NCBI RefSeq assembly: GCF_011306175.1
Contig: NZ_CP049913.1
Coordinates: forward strand, 1,178,001 to 1,242,000
From: Vibrio sp. HDW18
Lineage (GTDB): Bacteria > Pseudomonadota > Gammaproteobacteria > Enterobacterales > Vibrionaceae
Length of the DNA stretch: 64,000 bases
Direction of reading: 5' to 3'
The position numbers were made by a program, and so were the translations under genes. Numbering within the stretch: the stretch's first letter is position 1; each line of letters begins with the position of its first letter. Shown here piece after piece: positions 1 to 8,258 of this stretch. The notes beneath the pieces were generated by a model. That model did not search any database. It saw only the letters and a program-made list of their open reading frames with translations, and had not been told where the DNA came from.

Positions 1-662
<662 letters not shown>

Positions 663-730
663 AAGGGTGGATCAATTTTGATTGATCGTTTTTAAGCTAA
701 AAGTGGATCAGTTTTCGGTGATCGTTGACA
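663..730 (+). repeat. Terminal repeats and right end of the IS21-family element
   Basis: After istB the motif GTGGATCA occurs twice (about 667 and 703), each followed by a variant of TGATCGTT. The last copy ends in GTTGACA at 724-730. IS21-type ends carry several such internal repeats and finish in TG/CA. The exact end is set by that pattern, because the target duplication cannot be checked with one end missing. Confidence 0.65.
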
Positions 731-818
731 ACCAAGCGATGATTTAACTGATCTTATGCCATGGAATGTAGGAATCAGCTAGGCTGAATACAGTCTCACT
801 GGTTAACTAGGCGCTTAC
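731..818 (-). mobile_element. Probable 88-bp stub of an IS66-type element between IS21 and hcp
   Basis: Read on the minus strand, the hcp reading frame stops matching Hcp exactly where GTAAGCGCC begins (818 downward). GTAA-type ends are characteristic of the IS66 family, and the complete elements later in this window start GTAAACGCG. The stub ends where the IS21 end begins. I infer two successive insertions: an IS66-type element into hcp, then IS21 into that element. The stub has no coding capacity. The family call rests on the few terminal bases. Confidence 0.35.
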
Positions 819-1127
819 GATAGAGGTACGGTACCATTTTAGCTCCACCGATTTCATCTTCTCACCCGAAGAGAGGGCGTTATAAAGCAGAGGAACCGCT
901 TTGTTGAGCGCGACGGTGAATTTGAATGGCTTGTGCACACGTTGACCTGAAGGCTGACCCGATTGTGGGTCGGTCGGTACAGTCACTGTATGGTCAAACA
1001 TTTGAACCAACATTTGGTCTTCATGACCTTCAACGAATGCATCGCCGATAGAGTCAGTAAAAAGAGCGCCAGCAGTGATGAGGCCCTGTGTTTCGCCTTC
1101 GATAGAGATATAACATGGAGTTGGCAT
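807..1127 (-). pseudogene. hcp: Truncated hcp, type VI secretion inner-tube protein
   Basis: Hcp forms the hexameric rings of the T6SS tube and is itself secreted. The first 103 residues closely match V. cholerae Hcp as I remember it (MPTPCYISIEG at the start, VTVPTDPQSGQPSGQRVHKPF, SSGEKMKSVELKWYRTSI near the break). Full Hcp is about 172 residues. Here the frame leaves the family after TSI and ends three codons later in foreign sequence, so the C-terminal 70 or so residues are gone. The start at 1127 has TTAAGGAT-type spacing upstream. No vgrG or effector gene follows. The product should not assemble. Confidence 0.88.
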
Positions 1128-1192
1128 AGCTTAATCCTTATTGAGTGAATCAAAGCGATGTGAACCACATCGCACAGTTTGATGCTTCTCTA

Positions 1193-1209
1193 CGCAAAAG
1201 AAATGCCAA
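1193..1209 (-). promoter_or_regulatory. Sigma54 (-24/-12) promoter of hcp
   Basis: On the minus strand TTGGCATTTCTTTTGCG matches the sigma54 consensus YTGGCAC-N5-TTGCW. GG and GC are separated by exactly 10 bases. It predicts a transcript start near 1182, about 55 bases before the hcp start codon. In V. cholerae hcp operons are known to need RpoN and the activator VasH. Confidence 0.75.
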
Positions 1210-1225
1210 ATCAAAAAGAGCTATA

Positions 1226-1238
1226 TATCAAGTGGTTA
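1226..1238 (-). promoter_or_regulatory. IHF consensus site between the sigma54 promoter and upstream repeats
   Basis: TATCAAGTGGTTA on the plus strand is a perfect match to WATCAANNNNTTR. It lies 17 bases upstream of the -24 element, where a DNA bend would bring an upstream-bound activator to the polymerase. Confidence 0.55.
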
Positions 1239-1265
1239 GAAAAACCCAGCAAACACTCAAGCAAT

Positions 1266-1305
1266 AAATTGCTCGCGTGGGCAAAAAATTGCTCACGGTA
1301 ACAAA
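1266..1305. repeat. 20-bp tandem repeat, candidate activator binding sites upstream of hcp
   Basis: AAATTGCTCGCGTGGGCAAA (1266-1285) and AAATTGCTCACGGTAACAAA (1286-1305) match at 15 of 20 positions with a period of exactly 20 bp. They lie 57-112 bases upstream of the sigma54 promoter, the usual distance for enhancer-binding activators. Binding by VasH is inference. Confidence 0.45.
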
Positions 1306-1309
1306 ATTT

Positions 1310-1700
1310 TTGCCCATCACACCTGCCGAAGAAAAAAAGTCTCTTCAGTTCGAATAAAGTCTGATCATTTACAATAAATGATTGATCGCTTTTGGGCTAT
1401 ATCAAGTCTGTCGGGGGCAGCTAAGCTAAAACAGTTTTTGCCCCAACACTCGCTAGATCAAATACTCTATAAAATTTAGGGGCGTGCATTTTTCCTACTA
1501 AATCTAATCCCAGCTCAGTAACGTCACTAGACTCTATTTTGGTGTCTAAATAGGCTAAATTAGAAAGGTGCTTGCTACGTTTTTACCACAGTTTGTCATT
1601 GATCAGTGATGTAGCACCCTTTTTAATTAAAGAATGTCCCTAAGTCATTGCTAGGTCTTATTCATCACAGAAATCACGAAATTATGTTGTTATTCTGTCT
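1310..1700. other. Non-coding stretch between hcp and the orphan gene
   Basis: About 390 AT-rich bases with no plausible gene on either strand. GGGGGCA near 1415 and TGCCCC near 1440 form an imperfect inverted repeat with a long loop. I see nothing else that I can name. Confidence 0.5.
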
Positions 1701-1726
1701 ACATATAAAAATATAGGATAGATATT

Positions 1727-2095
1727 ATGAAGTTATCTTTTGGTTCTCGTAGCCCCTACTTGGTGTTTTCGGACGAGCGACACTTTTATTATGCTTTAGG
1801 CTTCTTAGTTCGTTCAATTGAAACGCGAGCTTGCAAGTTAGTTTGGGAAAACAACCAACACCAAGGTGCTTGGGGGCATGAATGCCGTATTAAAATTTTT
1901 GATCGCCTCTTTGAGTTCAAAACTTTATATACTGGTCGCGTAAGTGCTGGAGTTGGTAACATTTTAGGTCGCATCAATTGTAACCAATATCTTGAGCATT
2001 TGACTTTACATCATAGTTTTAGCTTCCAGTCTGAACCTGATTATCAGTCAGTAAAAGCTACGGTGCCAACTGCTCGCCAACAGCGATTTCGATGA
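1727..2095 (+). CDS. Orphan protein of unknown function, 122 residues
   Basis: I do not recognise this family. The start ATG at 1727 is preceded by AGGATAGA at a suitable distance. The product is basic, soluble and rich in aromatic residues. It has no signal peptide and no membrane segment. Recognisable blocks are FGSRSPYLVFSDERHFYYALGF at the N-terminus and TLYTGRVSAGVGNILGRINC in the middle. The tail QSVKATVPTARQQRFR is short and basic. The gene stands alone between hcp and a decayed tRNA, in a region of insertions. It is more likely accessory than core. Confidence 0.6.
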   Translation: MKLSFGSRSPYLVFSDERHFYYALGFLVRSIETRACKLVWENNQHQGAWGHECRIKIFDRLFEFKTLYTGRVSAGVGNILGRINCNQYLEHLTLHHSFSFQSEPDYQSVKATVPTARQQRFR

Positions 2096-2193
2096 CGGCT
2101 ACAGTGCTTGATACAAAATTTAGGCACTTGAACTGAAGTGGAGAGCTTTTCTTGTACTCAGCCTGAATTTTTCTTTATTATGCATACACATTT

Positions 2194-2278
2194 GGAAGGG
2201 GTTCCCGAGTGACCGAAGAAAGTAGACTGTAAACCTATTCGCACTGCATTCGATGGTTCCAATCCATCCTTTCCCACT
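2194..2278 (+). tRNA. Degenerate tRNA-Tyr(GTA)-like gene, probably a pseudogene
   Basis: The 85-base span aligns end to end with bacterial tRNA-Tyr, including the long variable arm and a GTA anticodon in loop CTGTAAA. The acceptor stem GGAAGGG/CCTTTCC pairs with one G-U, and the T stem GATGG/CCATC is perfect. Faults are two mismatches in the D stem (TCCC against GAAA), one A-C pair in the anticodon stem, C instead of a purine at position 57, and no genomic CCA (CACTA instead). This pattern fits decay or a tRNA carried by a mobile element. A terminator follows at 2291. Confidence 0.6.
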
Positions 2279-2290
2279 ACACTCTAAAAG

Positions 2291-2311
2291 CCAGCATATT
2301 GCTGGTTTTTT
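2291..2311 (+). terminator. Rho-independent terminator after the tRNA-like gene
   Basis: CCAGCA (2291-2296), loop TAT, TGCTGG (2300-2305), then six T. A run of A before the stem would extend the pairing. Confidence 0.8.
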
Positions 2312-2449
2312 CATGTTTCTCGCCCAAAAAAAAACCACAATAAAAAATAATCACATGTTAATCAACAAGTTAATTTAATGGTTCTTTTTATCCCTTCGAG
2401 TTTTGATTAAGTGTGTTAGAATGTGCATGTCAATAAATGAGGGTATATC

Positions 2450-4912
2450 ATGCTAACGTACGTCAGCCTATTCAGTTCGGCGGGAGTTGGGTGCTTCGGT
2501 TTAAAAGAACTTGGGTTTAAATGTATCGCCACTGCTGAACTGTTAGAAAAGCGTTTAAACATCCAAAAATACAACAATAAGTGTGAGTATGATTCTGGAT
2601 ACATCTGTGGTGATCTTACTCAAAAAGACACGCATGACAGGCTTTACTGTGAAATAGCTGCCTACAAGCAGCGTAAAAAGCTTAAAGATATTGACCTCGT
2701 TGTGGCGACGCCTCCGTGCCAAGGCATGAGTGTGGCTAACCATAAGAAAAATGAGGAGCTTGGGCGTAACTCGCTAGTGGTTGAGTCTTTGAAGATTGTC
2801 AAAGAACAGCAGCCAAGGTTTTTTATCTTTGAAAACGTACGCGCGTTTCTTCAATCAGTGTGTACCGATCTCGATGGTGTCGATAAGCCTATCAAAGAGG
2901 CTATCCATACCAACTTGGGCCCAGACTACCAGATTGAAAGCAAAGTTCTTAACCTCAAGAACTATGGCGCGAACTCAAGTCGCACCCGTACACTTGTAAT
3001 TGGTGTTAGAAGAGATCAAAAAGGCGTGACACCGCTCGATCTTTATCCAGATTTCCGCCCCGAGAAAACACTGCAAGACGTTATTGGTCACTTACCATAT
3101 CTAAAAAAGATGGGTGAATTTTCTGAGGATGATTTCTTCCACTCATTCAGGCCGTATAAAGAAGAAATGTTGCCTTGGATTAAGGCCACTCCTTACGGCA
3201 AGAGTGCATTTGATAATACCGACGACAAGCTAAAGCCGCACAAGGTTGTCGATGGACAAATTGTGGTGAACCAGAGCAAAAATGGCGATAAGTATCAACG
3301 TCAGCTTTGGGATAAGGTCGCGCCTTGTATTCACACACGCAACGATTGTTTGCCAAGCCAAAACACTGTCCATCCGGTGGATGACCGCGTTTTCAGTATT
3401 CGTGAATTGATGCTGATGATGTCGATCCCTGAGTCTTTTCAATGGTTCCCAAGTGGTACTGTACCAACCAACGCTGCTAATTATGAAGTAAAAAATCAGT
3501 TTAGAAAGAAGACTGATATCAATATTCGCCAATGCTTGGGTGAAGCGGTGCCTAGCGCCGTGTTCGGTGAAATAGGACGTAAGATCATAAGTGTGAAGTC
3601 TCCTCGTTTATCTGAAAAACAGATCGCTGATACCATCCGAGAGTATCACTTGGAAGACATGGCAACACTTTACAAGTTCGTTGAGAAGAACTGGCAAGAC
3701 TATGCATCACAAGACATGTTCAAAATCTGTGAGTTAGCCAACGCAGAACGACTTGATACCGCTGCATATTACACCGACCAAGAAATCTGCTTTTCAGCAA
3801 TAGCGCCGTTGCCGGAGATTAGTTCTGACACCTTACGCGTACTAGAGCCGGCGGTTGGTGTGGGTAACTTCTTGCATCAAATTGTCAAAAAGTATCAAGG
3901 TAAAAAACTGATCATTGATTGCGTGGACATCAACAAAGATTCGATTGAACTTTGTAAACTGCTGATCAACAAATACATCTCGCTCGATAATGTAGAAATC
4001 AATTTTTTTAATGAAGACTTCTTACTGCTAGAAACCAACAAAACCTACGATGTGGTTGTTGGTAATCCGCCGTACATGAAAATCAAAGATAACAGCCTGC
4101 TTAGTAAGTATCGTCGTGGCTTGGCGAACCAAACTACTAATAACATTTTCTCGTTTTTTATTGAGAAATGCAGCAAGTTGGGCAAGCATGTTTCATTAAT
4201 TGTACCAAAAGCGCTACTAAATGCGCCGGAATATATGAAGACGCGAAAGTTGCTAGAAATGCACACACTGCTGCATATCAACGATTACAATGAAAAAGCG
4301 TTCGATGTGAAAATTGAGACTGTTTCAGTTACTTACACAACTTCCAAGCCTAAAAACCACAGTCAGGTGAGCGTTTACTCTTACCTGAACAAGGCTTACT
4401 TTGTGCTTGAGCAAGACTACTTGACTCATAACTACTTCAATAGTTGGTTGTTGTATCGTAATGAATGGTTTGATGAGATTTTCCAGACCCTAGAGTTTGG
4501 TAAGTTTAAAGTTTTTCGTGACCGTCAAATCACCAAGAAACACACGAAAAAGCAGGGTAAATATCGCGTAATTAAGTCGCGCAATATCGGCCATGGGGAC
4601 ATCAAAGACATTGAAAATTACGATTGCTATGTGGATGATATCTCAGAATTCGCAGTGAAAAAGTATCTCGATGCCAATGTAATTCTGGTGCCGAACCTGA
4701 CCTACAATCCACGCGCAACACGCCTGCCAAAAGGCAGCGTGGCTGATGGTTCAGCGGCAATTTTATATACCGATGATGTGGTGACCGATGATAATATTGA
4801 TTACTTCTCAAGTTCTGAGTTTAATCAGTTTTATCGCATCGCGAGAAACTATGGTACACGTTCGATGAATATCGACAGTGTTTCAGTGAGTTACTTTGGG
4901 ATGAAACGCTAA
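2450..4912 (+). CDS. Fused cytosine-C5 / adenine-N6 DNA methyltransferase of a type II restriction-modification system
   Basis: One 820-residue polypeptide carries two methyltransferases. Residues 1 to about 380 are a Dcm-type cytosine-C5 enzyme: motif I LFSSAGVGCFGL (7-18), the catalytic TPPCQGMS with Cys90, ENV at 128-130, and the closing motif GEAVPSAVFGEIGRKI (364-379). Residues about 430-820 are an adenine-N6 enzyme: SAM motif LEPAVGVGNF (465-474), catalytic NPPY (539-542) and a C-terminal target-recognition region. Such fusions are known in systems with asymmetric sites, where each strand needs a different modification. Start ATG 2450 follows GAGGGT. The convergent HNH endonuclease gene is broken by insertion sequences, so this enzyme should methylate without a matching nuclease. 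Confidence 0.93.
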   Translation: MLTYVSLFSSAGVGCFGLKELGFKCIATAELLEKRLNIQKYNNKCEYDSGYICGDLTQKDTHDRLYCEIAAYKQRKKLKDIDLVVATPPCQGMSVANHKKNEELGRNSLVVESLKIVKEQQPRFFIFENVRAFLQSVCTDLDGVDKPIKEAIHTNLGPDYQIESKVLNLKNYGANSSRTRTLVIGVRRDQKGVTPLDLYPDFRPEKTLQDVIGHLPYLKKMGEFSEDDFFHSFRPYKEEMLPWIKATPYGKSAFDNTDDKLKPHKVVDGQIVVNQSKNGDKYQRQLWDKVAPCIHTRNDCLPSQNTVHPVDDRVFSIRELMLMMSIPESFQWFPSGTVPTNAANYEVKNQFRKKTDINIRQCLGEAVPSAVFGEIGRKIISVKSPRLSEKQIADTIREYHLEDMATLYKFVEKNWQDYASQDMFKICELANAERLDTAAYYTDQEICFSAIAPLPEISSDTLRVLEPAVGVGNFLHQIVKKYQGKKLIIDCVDINKDSIELCKLLINKYISLDNVEINFFNEDFLLLETNKTYDVVVGNPPYMKIKDNSLLSKYRRGLANQTTNNIFSFFIEKCSKLGKHVSLIVPKALLNAPEYMKTRKLLEMHTLLHINDYNEKAFDVKIETVSVTYTTSKPKNHSQVSVYSYLNKAYFVLEQDYLTHNYFNSWLLYRNEWFDEIFQTLEFGKFKVFRDRQITKKHTKKQGKYRVIKSRNIGHGDIKDIENYDCYVDDISEFAVKKYLDANVILVPNLTYNPRATRLPKGSVADGSAAILYTDDVVTDDNIDYFSSSEFNQFYRIARNYGTRSMNIDSVSVSYFGMKR

Positions 4913-4939
4913 TCTAATAATGCAGCTTGAAGATTGTTA

Positions 4940-4976
4940 TAAAAAAATAGCAGGTATGACGCCTACTATTTTTTTA
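4940..4976. terminator. Bidirectional terminator between the methyltransferase and endonuclease genes
   Basis: A run of A plus TAGCAGG (4941-4954) pairs with CCTACTA plus a run of T (4962-4975), with one mismatch. The A run and T run give a U-tract on both strands, as expected between convergent genes whose stops are 93 bases apart. Confidence 0.75.
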
Positions 4977-5005
4977 CTCAAGTTTTGAGCGCCTAGGTGG
5001 CAAAG

Positions 5006-5198
5006 CTAGTTGATATATGCCGCAGCAATTTTATGTCTGATCTCTTCCACGCCCATCCCCTCGGTAAGCAAATCGGAATCTAACCCTGTGTTCACTACAT
5101 TGATGAACTCATTCAAGCTATAAAACTCATCAAATTGAGAGAAGACCGAGCGTTCAATGCTGTCTAATTTCGCGAGTAGGCCAACCAGTTGGTAAGAC
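5006..5198 (-). pseudogene. 3' part of the HNH restriction endonuclease gene, cut off by IS66
   Basis: On the minus strand this stretch continues the endonuclease frame from 9957. Joining the two parts and counting the duplicated GTCTTACC once gives KSYQLVGLLAKLDSIER and onward to KIAAAYIN and a TAG stop at 5006-5008. The joined gene is 1188 bases, exactly divisible by 3, and encodes 395 residues. This fragment supplies about 61 C-terminal residues after the HNH motif. It cannot be translated as it stands, because the insertion separates it from its start. Confidence 0.88.
5191..5198. repeat. 8-bp target duplication flanking the outer IS66 copy (second copy 9957-9964)
   Basis: GGTAAGAC occurs immediately left of the element (5191-5198) and immediately right of it (9957-9964). 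IS66-family elements are known to duplicate 8 bp. Confidence 0.95.
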
Positions 5199-5278
5199 GT
5201 AAACGCGTCATAAACCCCACATTCTAATCAATCTCGGTACGCCCTAAGATCAAACCTCAAACTACAAGGAGATCTGAA

Positions 5279-5599
5279 ATGGCAAAGCGGCGTACCGACC
5301 AAGAATGGCAAACCCTGTTCGAGCAATACGAATCCAGTCAACTCTCTCAGCGTGTGTTCTGCGAGCGCCATGATCTGAGTCTTTCGACCTTCTACGCAAA
5401 GCGTCAACAATTGCATTGCTCTGGGCAATCTCAAGCAGGTGGCTTTATCAAAGCGGAAGTCGTTGAAAAAACGACACGCTACCAGATGACTCAAACACCG
5501 ATTGCCAACATGACATTATTTATTAATGACGTTGAACTCAGCATCCCCCAGGGAACACCTGCCTCGTATCTGGCAGAGTTAATCGGAGCACTGTCATGA
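5279..5599 (+). CDS. tnpA: IS66 accessory protein TnpA, outer copy
   Basis: The 106-residue product has an N-terminal helix-turn-helix of the TnpA type (RRTDQEWQTLFEQYESSQLSQRVFCERHDLSLSTFYAKRQQL, residues 4-46), expected to bind the element ends. AAGGAG precedes the start. The stop overlaps the tnpB start in ATGA, which suggests translational coupling. The protein is identical in all three copies of the element. Confidence 0.9.
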   Translation: MAKRRTDQEWQTLFEQYESSQLSQRVFCERHDLSLSTFYAKRQQLHCSGQSQAGGFIKAEVVEKTTRYQMTQTPIANMTLFINDVELSIPQGTPASYLAELIGALS

Positions 5600-5949
5600 A
5601 ACGAATGCTGAGTGCTCCGAATGTTTACCTGTATCGGGAGTTTGTGGATTTTAGAAAGTCCATCAATGGTCTGGCGGCGATTATTGAATCTGAAACCGAC
5701 TTACCATTAGGAAGCGGTGCGCTGTTCCTGTTTATCAATAAACAACGCGACAAAATCAAAGTCTTGTATTGGGATAAAACGGGCTTCGCTCTGTGGTATA
5801 AAAGATTGGAAAAAGCCAAATTCAAATGGCCCACTCAAGAGAAAAAACAGGTATACACCCTGACTCAATTTGACTTAGACAGACTGTTATCGGGCTTCAC
5901 GATAATCGGCCATAAACCGATAAAAATAGACAATATTACAATGAGTTAA
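5596..5949 (+). CDS. tnpB: IS66 accessory protein TnpB (IS66 Orf2-like), outer copy
   Basis: This 117-residue protein has the family hallmarks: VYLYREFVDFRKSINGLAAII at the N-terminus, then LFLFINKQRDKIKVLYWD and GFALWYKRLEKAKF. It is required for transposition in IS66 elements, but its exact role is not settled. It overlaps tnpA by four bases. The unrelated IS200/IS605 TnpB nuclease shares only the name. Confidence 0.92.
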   Translation: MKRMLSAPNVYLYREFVDFRKSINGLAAIIESETDLPLGSGALFLFINKQRDKIKVLYWDKTGFALWYKRLEKAKFKWPTQEKKQVYTLTQFDLDRLLSGFTIIGHKPIKIDNITMS

Positions 5950-6008
5950 TCTCGATAAAAGTCAGTTACACCAAGCCTTAGAGTGGCGTTTTTAGTATAA
6001 TAAATGCC

Positions 6009-7463
6009 ATGAAAAAGACGCCCGATATTAACCCAGAAAGCCAAGACATCGCCGAGCTTCAAGCTATGGTGAAAGCGTTGATGTCGGAGAAAAAGGAGTG
6101 GCAACAAGAGCGCCAATCCTTAATTGAGCAATTTAAGCTCGCTCTTGACCGCCAGTTCGCCAAACGCTCAGAAGCGTTAAAACCTTATAATGAAGCACAG
6201 GGTGACCTCTTCAATGAAGCGGAATGCGAAGCCGCTAAAGCTGAAGAGGAAGTTGTCACGACAACGACGACCACAAAACGCCGTGGTAAACGTCAACCAC
6301 TGCCTAAAGACTTACCGCGTGAAATCCTCGTACTTGACCTTGATGAGCATGATAAGCAATGTCCTTGCTGTCAGCACACTCTCCATAAAGTCGGTGAAGA
6401 CCGCAGTGAAAAGCTGGAGTTCACGCCAGCGGTGTTAAAAGTGTTGGAGGTTGTCCGCCCTAAATACGCTTGTCGTCAGTGCGAACAAAAAGCAGAGACG
6501 AGCCGTATTCACCAACAGCCTGCTCCAAAGAGCATCATCCCCAAAAGCTTCGCCACTGAAAGCCTGCTTGCCAACATTATCCTCGGTAAATATCAGTATG
6601 CGCTACCGCTGTACCGCCAGGAAACCCTGTTCACCCAGTCGGGTATCGAGTTATCGAGAACCACGATGGCAAGATGGGTAATCCAGGTGAGTGAAAAGTT
6701 CAAACCGCTTTATCAAGCATTAAAAGCACACTTACTTGAGCAAGTGGCGGTTCATGCTGATGAGACACCGCTCAATGTGCTCAAGGAAGACAAGCAATGT
6801 TACATGTGGCTATACTGCTCGGGGGCTGACTCGCCCGAAGCTACACTCCCTGACATGAAAAACATCGTCTTGTTCGACTATCAAAACAGTCGTGCGAGAG
6901 CTTGTCCCGTGGGCTTCCTGGGCGACTACTCAGGTTATCTGCAAAGTGATGGCTACGGTGCTTATGACGGATTAACCAAAGTTACCAATGTCGGCTGCTT
7001 CGCTCACGCACGTCGTAAGTTCATGGATGCGAAGAAGCTTCAAGGCAAAGGAAAATCAGGTAAAGCGGATGTGGCGTTAGCAAAAATCCAAAAGCTGTAT
7101 GCACTTGAATCCCGATTAAAACTCGCTTCGGTCGAAGAACGTTGGTCTGAGAGACAATCCAATGCTAAACCCATGCTAGATGACCTCTATGACTGGTTAA
7201 CCACGCAAAAAGTCATCGAATCGAGTCCTCTTGGAAAAGCCATCAAGTACACCCTGGGTCAGTGGCCTAAGCTGATACGCTATGTTGAAGATGGGCATTT
7301 ATCTATCGACAACAACCGAGCGGAACGCGCAATTAAGTCATTGGTTATTGGGAGAAAAAACTGGTTGTTCGCCAACAATCCCAATGGTGCAGATGCCAGT
7401 GCGTTACTATACAGCATCATCGAGACAGCAAAAGCTAACGGGCTAATAGTAAACGCGTCATAA
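6009..7463 (+). pseudogene. tnpC: IS66 transposase TnpC, outer copy, 3' end displaced by the inner copy
   Basis: Intact TnpC is 509 residues. It has an N-terminal coiled region, a zinc-binding CPCC segment near residue 118, and a DDE catalytic domain with HADETPLNV, QSDGYGAYD and NNRAERAIK. This copy matches the intact one to GLI (residue 480), then runs into the inner element and stops after VNAS. The lost 29 codons lie at 9832-9921. The catalytic residues remain, so residual activity is possible. Confidence 0.9.
7441..7448. repeat. 8-bp target duplication flanking the inner IS66 copy (second copy 9824-9831)
   Basis: GGCTAATA, part of the tnpC coding sequence, is repeated at 7441-7448 and 9824-9831, directly outside the two ends of the inner element. 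Confidence 0.95.
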
Positions 7464-7528
7464 ACCCCACATTCTAATCAATCTCGGTACGCCCTAAGAT
7501 CAAACCTCAAACTACAAGGAGATCTGAA

Positions 7529-7849
7529 ATGGCAAAGCGGCGTACCGACCAAGAATGGCAAACCCTGTTCGAGCAATACGAATCCAGTCAACTCTCTCAG
7601 CGTGTGTTCTGCGAGCGCCATGATCTGAGTCTTTCGACCTTCTACGCAAAGCGTCAACAATTGCATTGCTCTGGGCAATCTCAAGCAGGTGGCTTTATCA
7701 AAGCGGAAGTCGTTGAAAAAACGACACGCTACCAGATGACTCAAACACCGATTGCCAACATGACATTATTTATTAATGACGTTGAACTCAGCATCCCCCA
7801 GGGAACACCTGCCTCGTATCTGGCAGAGTTAATCGGAGCACTGTCATGA
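7529..7849 (+). CDS. tnpA: IS66 accessory protein TnpA, inner copy
   Basis: This protein is identical to the TnpA encoded at 5279-5599 (106 residues, helix-turn-helix). It has the same AAGGAG ribosome-binding site and the same four-base overlap with tnpB. Confidence 0.9.
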   Translation: MAKRRTDQEWQTLFEQYESSQLSQRVFCERHDLSLSTFYAKRQQLHCSGQSQAGGFIKAEVVEKTTRYQMTQTPIANMTLFINDVELSIPQGTPASYLAELIGALS

Positions 7850-8199
7850 AACGAATGCTGAGTGCTCCGAATGTTTACCTGTATCGGGAGTTTGTGGATT
7901 TTAGAAAGTCCATCAATGGTCTGGCGGCGATTATTGAATCTGAAACCGACTTACCATTAGGAAGCGGTGCGCTGTTCCTGTTTATCAATAAACAACGCGA
8001 CAAAATCAAAGTCTTGTATTGGGATAAAACGGGCTTCGCTCTGTGGTATAAAAGATTGGAAAAAGCCAAATTCAAATGGCCCACTCAAGAGAAAAAACAG
8101 GTATACACCCTGACTCAATTTGACTTAGACAGACTGTTATCGGGCTTCACGATAATCGGCCATAAACCGATAAAAATAGACAATATTACAATGAGTTAA
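7846..8199 (+). CDS. tnpB: IS66 accessory protein TnpB, inner copy
   Basis: This 117-residue IS66 Orf2-type protein is identical to the one encoded at 5596-5949. It is coupled to tnpA by overlap. A 59-base gap separates it from tnpC. Confidence 0.92.
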   Translation: MKRMLSAPNVYLYREFVDFRKSINGLAAIIESETDLPLGSGALFLFINKQRDKIKVLYWDKTGFALWYKRLEKAKFKWPTQEKKQVYTLTQFDLDRLLSGFTIIGHKPIKIDNITMS

Positions 8200-8258
8200 T
8201 CTCGATAAAAGTCAGTTACACCAAGCCTTAGAGTGGCGTTTTTAGTATAATAAATGCC

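Noticed and set aside
1276..1293. Plus-strand sigma54-like match TGGGCAAAAAATTGCT
   Set aside because: The spacing fits, but it points away from hcp and no gene follows at a fitting distance. It falls in the 20-bp repeat, and a better promoter exists at 1193-1209.
5228..5494. Minus-strand frame inside IS66 tnpA, repeated in all three copies
   Set aside because: It is the shadow of tnpA; its repetition only reflects the repeated element.
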